Assembly (NCBI GenBank): GCA_027405735.1
Contig: JAPEHQ010000003.1
Span: 1,550,001 to 1,614,000, forward strand
Direction of reading: 5' to 3'
Origin: Mucor racemosus
Lineage: Eukaryota > Mucoromycota > Mucoromycetes > Mucorales > Mucoraceae
DNA length: 64,000 nt
Numbering within the stretch: position 1 is the first letter of the stretch; every line of letters starts with the position of its first letter. The notes below the pieces were generated by a model, which was not told the origin of the DNA, ran no database searches, and saw only the letters and a list, made by a program, of their open reading frames with translations. The position numbers were made by a program, and so were the translations under genes. Positions 61,001 through 64,000 of the stretch are shown here, one piece after another.

Positions 61001-64000
61001 TCAGCCAGAGTATGGTTACATGAGTTATGAGAATATTTTGTATACAATGCTCAACATACTGACTGTAATTTCTACGGAAAATTGGACTGATTTACTATAT
61101 ATTACGCAAGATAGTGTCTCGAATCTTGGTGCAGCTATGTTTTACTCATTTTGTATCTATTTTATGTCATTTATCATGGTGCCCATGTTTATTGCTGTCA
61201 TTACCACATCATTTTCTCATGTACGAGGAGATATGCGAGAGAGTGCTTTCTCATCTAAACGAAAGGCTAGGTTATTGTTGGCATCTGGAAGACGACAAAA
61301 AACTCATCATCAGGAAGAGTATGAGGATGAAGACCATGAAGAATGGATATATGAAGGAACAGGCTTAGGAGGTCATCTGCAGGCGAGGTCACTGATACAA
61401 GGTTGGGCTCATTACATTACTCATCATGCTTATTTTCCTTATATTGGAAGTATTCTGGTTGTATTGAATGTGCTTGCAATGATGTTTTATAATGCAAACA
61501 TGCCAACACAGGATAAAATATACTATGGTAAACATAATAATATTTTCTGTATTGAGATACTAATAGCAAATCAAGACCTTGTTGGTAGGATTTACACGTC
61601 TATATTTGCTCTTGAAATCATTGTTCGAATTTATGGATGTACGCATTGGAAACAATTTTGGCGAAGAATAAGAAACCGAGTTGATTTAATTATTGCAATT
61701 GCAACAGTGATTGATGAATTCTCATTTGTTAGATCAAGTAAATATCATATATACTTGCTAGTATTTAGTGTTTGTAGATCTTATCGTATCGCTTACTTGT
61801 TTCCTGGTGTATTACGATTGCTTGTATGTATTGTTTTTTATATTTTAAATTACCAACTAAACATTCATTTGATAGTCTGATGTAATTGGAGATGGTCAAG
61901 GTATCATGAATTTGACATTCTTTACATTTCTGGTTCTTTTATTGCTGTCCCCAATGTCTGTTCAGTTATTTGGTGGTGATTTTAAGTTTGTGGGAGAAGA
62001 TGAAGCATCAATGAGATTTGATAATTCATATCAAGCTTTTTTGGCTCTATTTCAAATTATGACAGGTGAAAATTGGACAGATATCTTGTATGATGCTATG
62101 CGTAGCCAAGAAGATGCATCAGTATCTTATGCAGCTATCTTTATGATATTTCTATACTTTTCAGTTCATTGTAAGTTTAACAAACTAATGCTGAATTGAT
62201 AATATCTGATTTTGTTTTGTAGATATGGTCCTGAACCTTTTTATTGCTGTTATCATGGAAAACTTTGATTTAGACGAAGAAGAAATCAAACAAATTCAAA
62301 TCAAAAAATATATTCGAGAACATCGATGGAAACCCGAGTATTTTAAAATGGATACAATCAGCAGGTATGGATTTCTCATGCAGAAATAATTATTTGAATA
62401 CTGACATACTTTCTATGTTTTCAGACTTTTATTACCACTATTCATTATTCAAGACGAGAAAAAGCTAGATTTCAAAAGTATACCGCACAATTTAGTTGCA
62501 CATGTTACTACTAGCAAGTTCAAGGATTTTTTAGCTGAAGACATTAGTGAAAATTTACATCTCGATTCCCCAGAACACACAAATAGCAACATGTCGCATT
62601 TTTCGTTGTCTGGAAAAGATTATTCACGAATTATGGGCAGAAGGCCATCATCTCTGTTATCTCATAAAAGCGCAACAAGTGGTAGAAGATCCTCTGCTGT
62701 TTCACGATATAGTAATCATAGTCTTCGATTAGATACTGCATCCATATCCTATCTTGATCATGATGAAGAACCATTAGTAAAATACGGCGATGAATACGAG
62801 CTCAATGTGTCCAGAGAAAACAAGGCAGTTATTGTAGAAAATTTGAATGTATTTCGATCTATTATCATTTTAAAAAAGGACAATATTATACGTAAGGTAT
62901 GCACACATCTTGCAGCAACAAAAAACTATAATTGGAGTATTGTGGGTTTGATCTGTATAAGCACTCTACTTGCGCTATGGGCAGACGAATCGAACCGAGA
63001 AACGCATCCTAAACTGATCCGTAATATGATTGGGCCTTTACATGCACTACTTCTTTTGATATATTGGATAGATGTCTTTATACACATGGTAGCAGATGGT
63101 GTATTCATGCTTCCTAAATCTTATATGAGAAATGCATGGAATTTACTCGATATGATGAATTTGGCTGGTCAAATTGTTCTTACTATTCTTACTGTAACTG
63201 ATATGGATTCTCCTGAGAAGATTGCAGCTTATGGTGGATATTTGAGGATTCTAAGAACATTACGTTCTATGCGTATTGTCTATTATGTACATGGCATGCG
63301 AGTTATCTTTTTGGATCTGGTGTATGGCTTACCTAAAATGATTGATGCGGTTGCTTTGAACTTTCTGGTATTTGTACCATTTGCTATCTATGGATGCTAT
63401 TTGTTTAGTGGTCGATTTTTCATTTGTAATGATGATGATGTTGGCTCAAGACAAGCATGTTTTGGTGAATTTCAATCTAAAGATGATGATAATTTTGGTA
63501 TATTATTGTCAAGAACATGGAAAAACCCTTATGATTATTCTTTTGATACATTTGGAAAGTCATTATTGCATCTTTTTGAATGTGCTTCGGGTGAAGGATG
63601 GGTAACAACCTAGGCATATGATAATTGAAATTGGAATTAACATTACTCAAAATAGATTTTGTCGTTATTTTCTGCAATGAGTGTCATTCCAGAAGATAAA
63701 GATCTCCAACCACAGTTTAGCTGGTCATCTTCATCTATTTTCCATTCCCTGTATTATGTGATTTTCATGTTTGTAGCATCTTTATGTTCAATCCAGCTAT
63801 TTATTGGTGTAAAGTATACAATGTTTAATGTACGAATTGAGATATATTCAACGAATTATTTAGGTGTTTCTGGAAATCTTCAAGCAAAGAAACGGCATAT
63901 CTTCATTAACAAATACACAAAGGCAATTCCGAGATTTGCAGAGACAATTAGCACTACTGAAACCTTCTAGAAAATCAGAGAGGCCTTCAGATGGCTCATT
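58081..64000 (+). CDS. CCH1: Voltage-gated calcium channel alpha subunit, 3' end outside window
   Basis: Eight exons are in the window (58081-59606, 59669-59809, 59876-61823, 61876-62170, 62223-62364, 62425-63601, 63656-63808, 63864 to beyond 64000), about 1839 residues. A cytosolic N-terminus of about 490 residues, rich in serine and histidine, precedes domain I. Pore segments are STENWTDLLY (domain I), TGENWTDILYD (II) and CASGEGWILSLFSAMSV (III, joined across an intron). Voltage-sensor-like arginine helices include RLLRLLVIT and LRILRTLRSMRIVY. After domain III the conserved linker EIFKQRNGISSLTNTQRQFR is reached; domain IV lies outside. Fungal Cch1 with Mid1 forms the high-affinity calcium influx system of the plasma membrane used in stress, mating and tip growth. 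A 39 bp stretch at 61528-61566 could be an extra in-frame intron. Confidence 0.94.

Noticed and set aside
1..64000. CRISPR array, prophage, plasmid origin or operon structure
   Set aside because: The genes are eukaryotic with introns; no regularly spaced direct repeats or bacterial signals were seen.

Overview
The window looks like a nuclear contig of an early-diverging filamentous fungus, most likely Mucoromycota (Mucorales-like). The reasons are AT-rich intergenic DNA, many introns of about 45-90 bp with GT...AG ends and CTAAT/CTAAC-like branch sites, fungal gene families (Vrg4, Bre4/ArAE, Thi5, Cch1, GPI-tailed aspartic proteases), and decayed repeats between genes. No search was run. Family names come from reading translations, and exon borders were set by hand from splice signals and frame, so they may be off by a few bases.

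Layout. 1-3430 (minus): a cytochrome P450 cut by the window edge, then an RFWD3-like RING/coiled-coil/WD40 ubiquitin ligase. 5667-11486 (plus): Golgi GDP-mannose transporter (Vrg4 type) and a large Bre4/ArAE-like membrane protein. 12056-18343 (plus): three consecutive secreted pepsin-type aspartic proteases, all with GPI-anchor-like tails; the tail of the third lies on a separate last exon. 19357-21445: a low-complexity protein of unknown role and two small secreted cysteine-rich proteins. 21.9-29.7 kb: a gene-poor block with two copies of a dispersed repeat (one split by a solo LTR), a decayed dynein intermediate-chain fragment and a SINE-like element. 29783-35179 (minus): the 12-exon ribosome-biogenesis factor Utp25 and a CofD/YvcK-like protein. 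35.2-39.1 kb: hairpins, a gene fragment and a multi-pass membrane protein. 39612-40952: Thi5/NMT1 with a clear TPP riboswitch downstream of its stop codon. 41036-45278: two translation genes, a Gcn20-type ABC-F protein and eIF3 subunit L, diverging from a 220 bp promoter. 45.6-55.2 kb: two more copies of the dispersed repeat, a second solo LTR, a dead Tc1/mariner element with recognisable inverted repeats, and a multi-exon protein of unknown function whose first large intron holds a MITE-like insertion. 56105-57858: queuosine salvage enzyme and a small convergent gene with no long open frame. 58081-64000 (plus): the calcium channel Cch1, running off the right edge.

How the parts relate: most genes are unlinked housekeeping functions. 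The locally duplicated group is the aspartic protease trio followed by two secreted cysteine-rich paralogues, an accessory secretome island. The most notable regulatory element is the TPP aptamer 3' of THI5, where a splice donor directly follows the stop codon and a candidate acceptor lies in the aptamer's closing helix.
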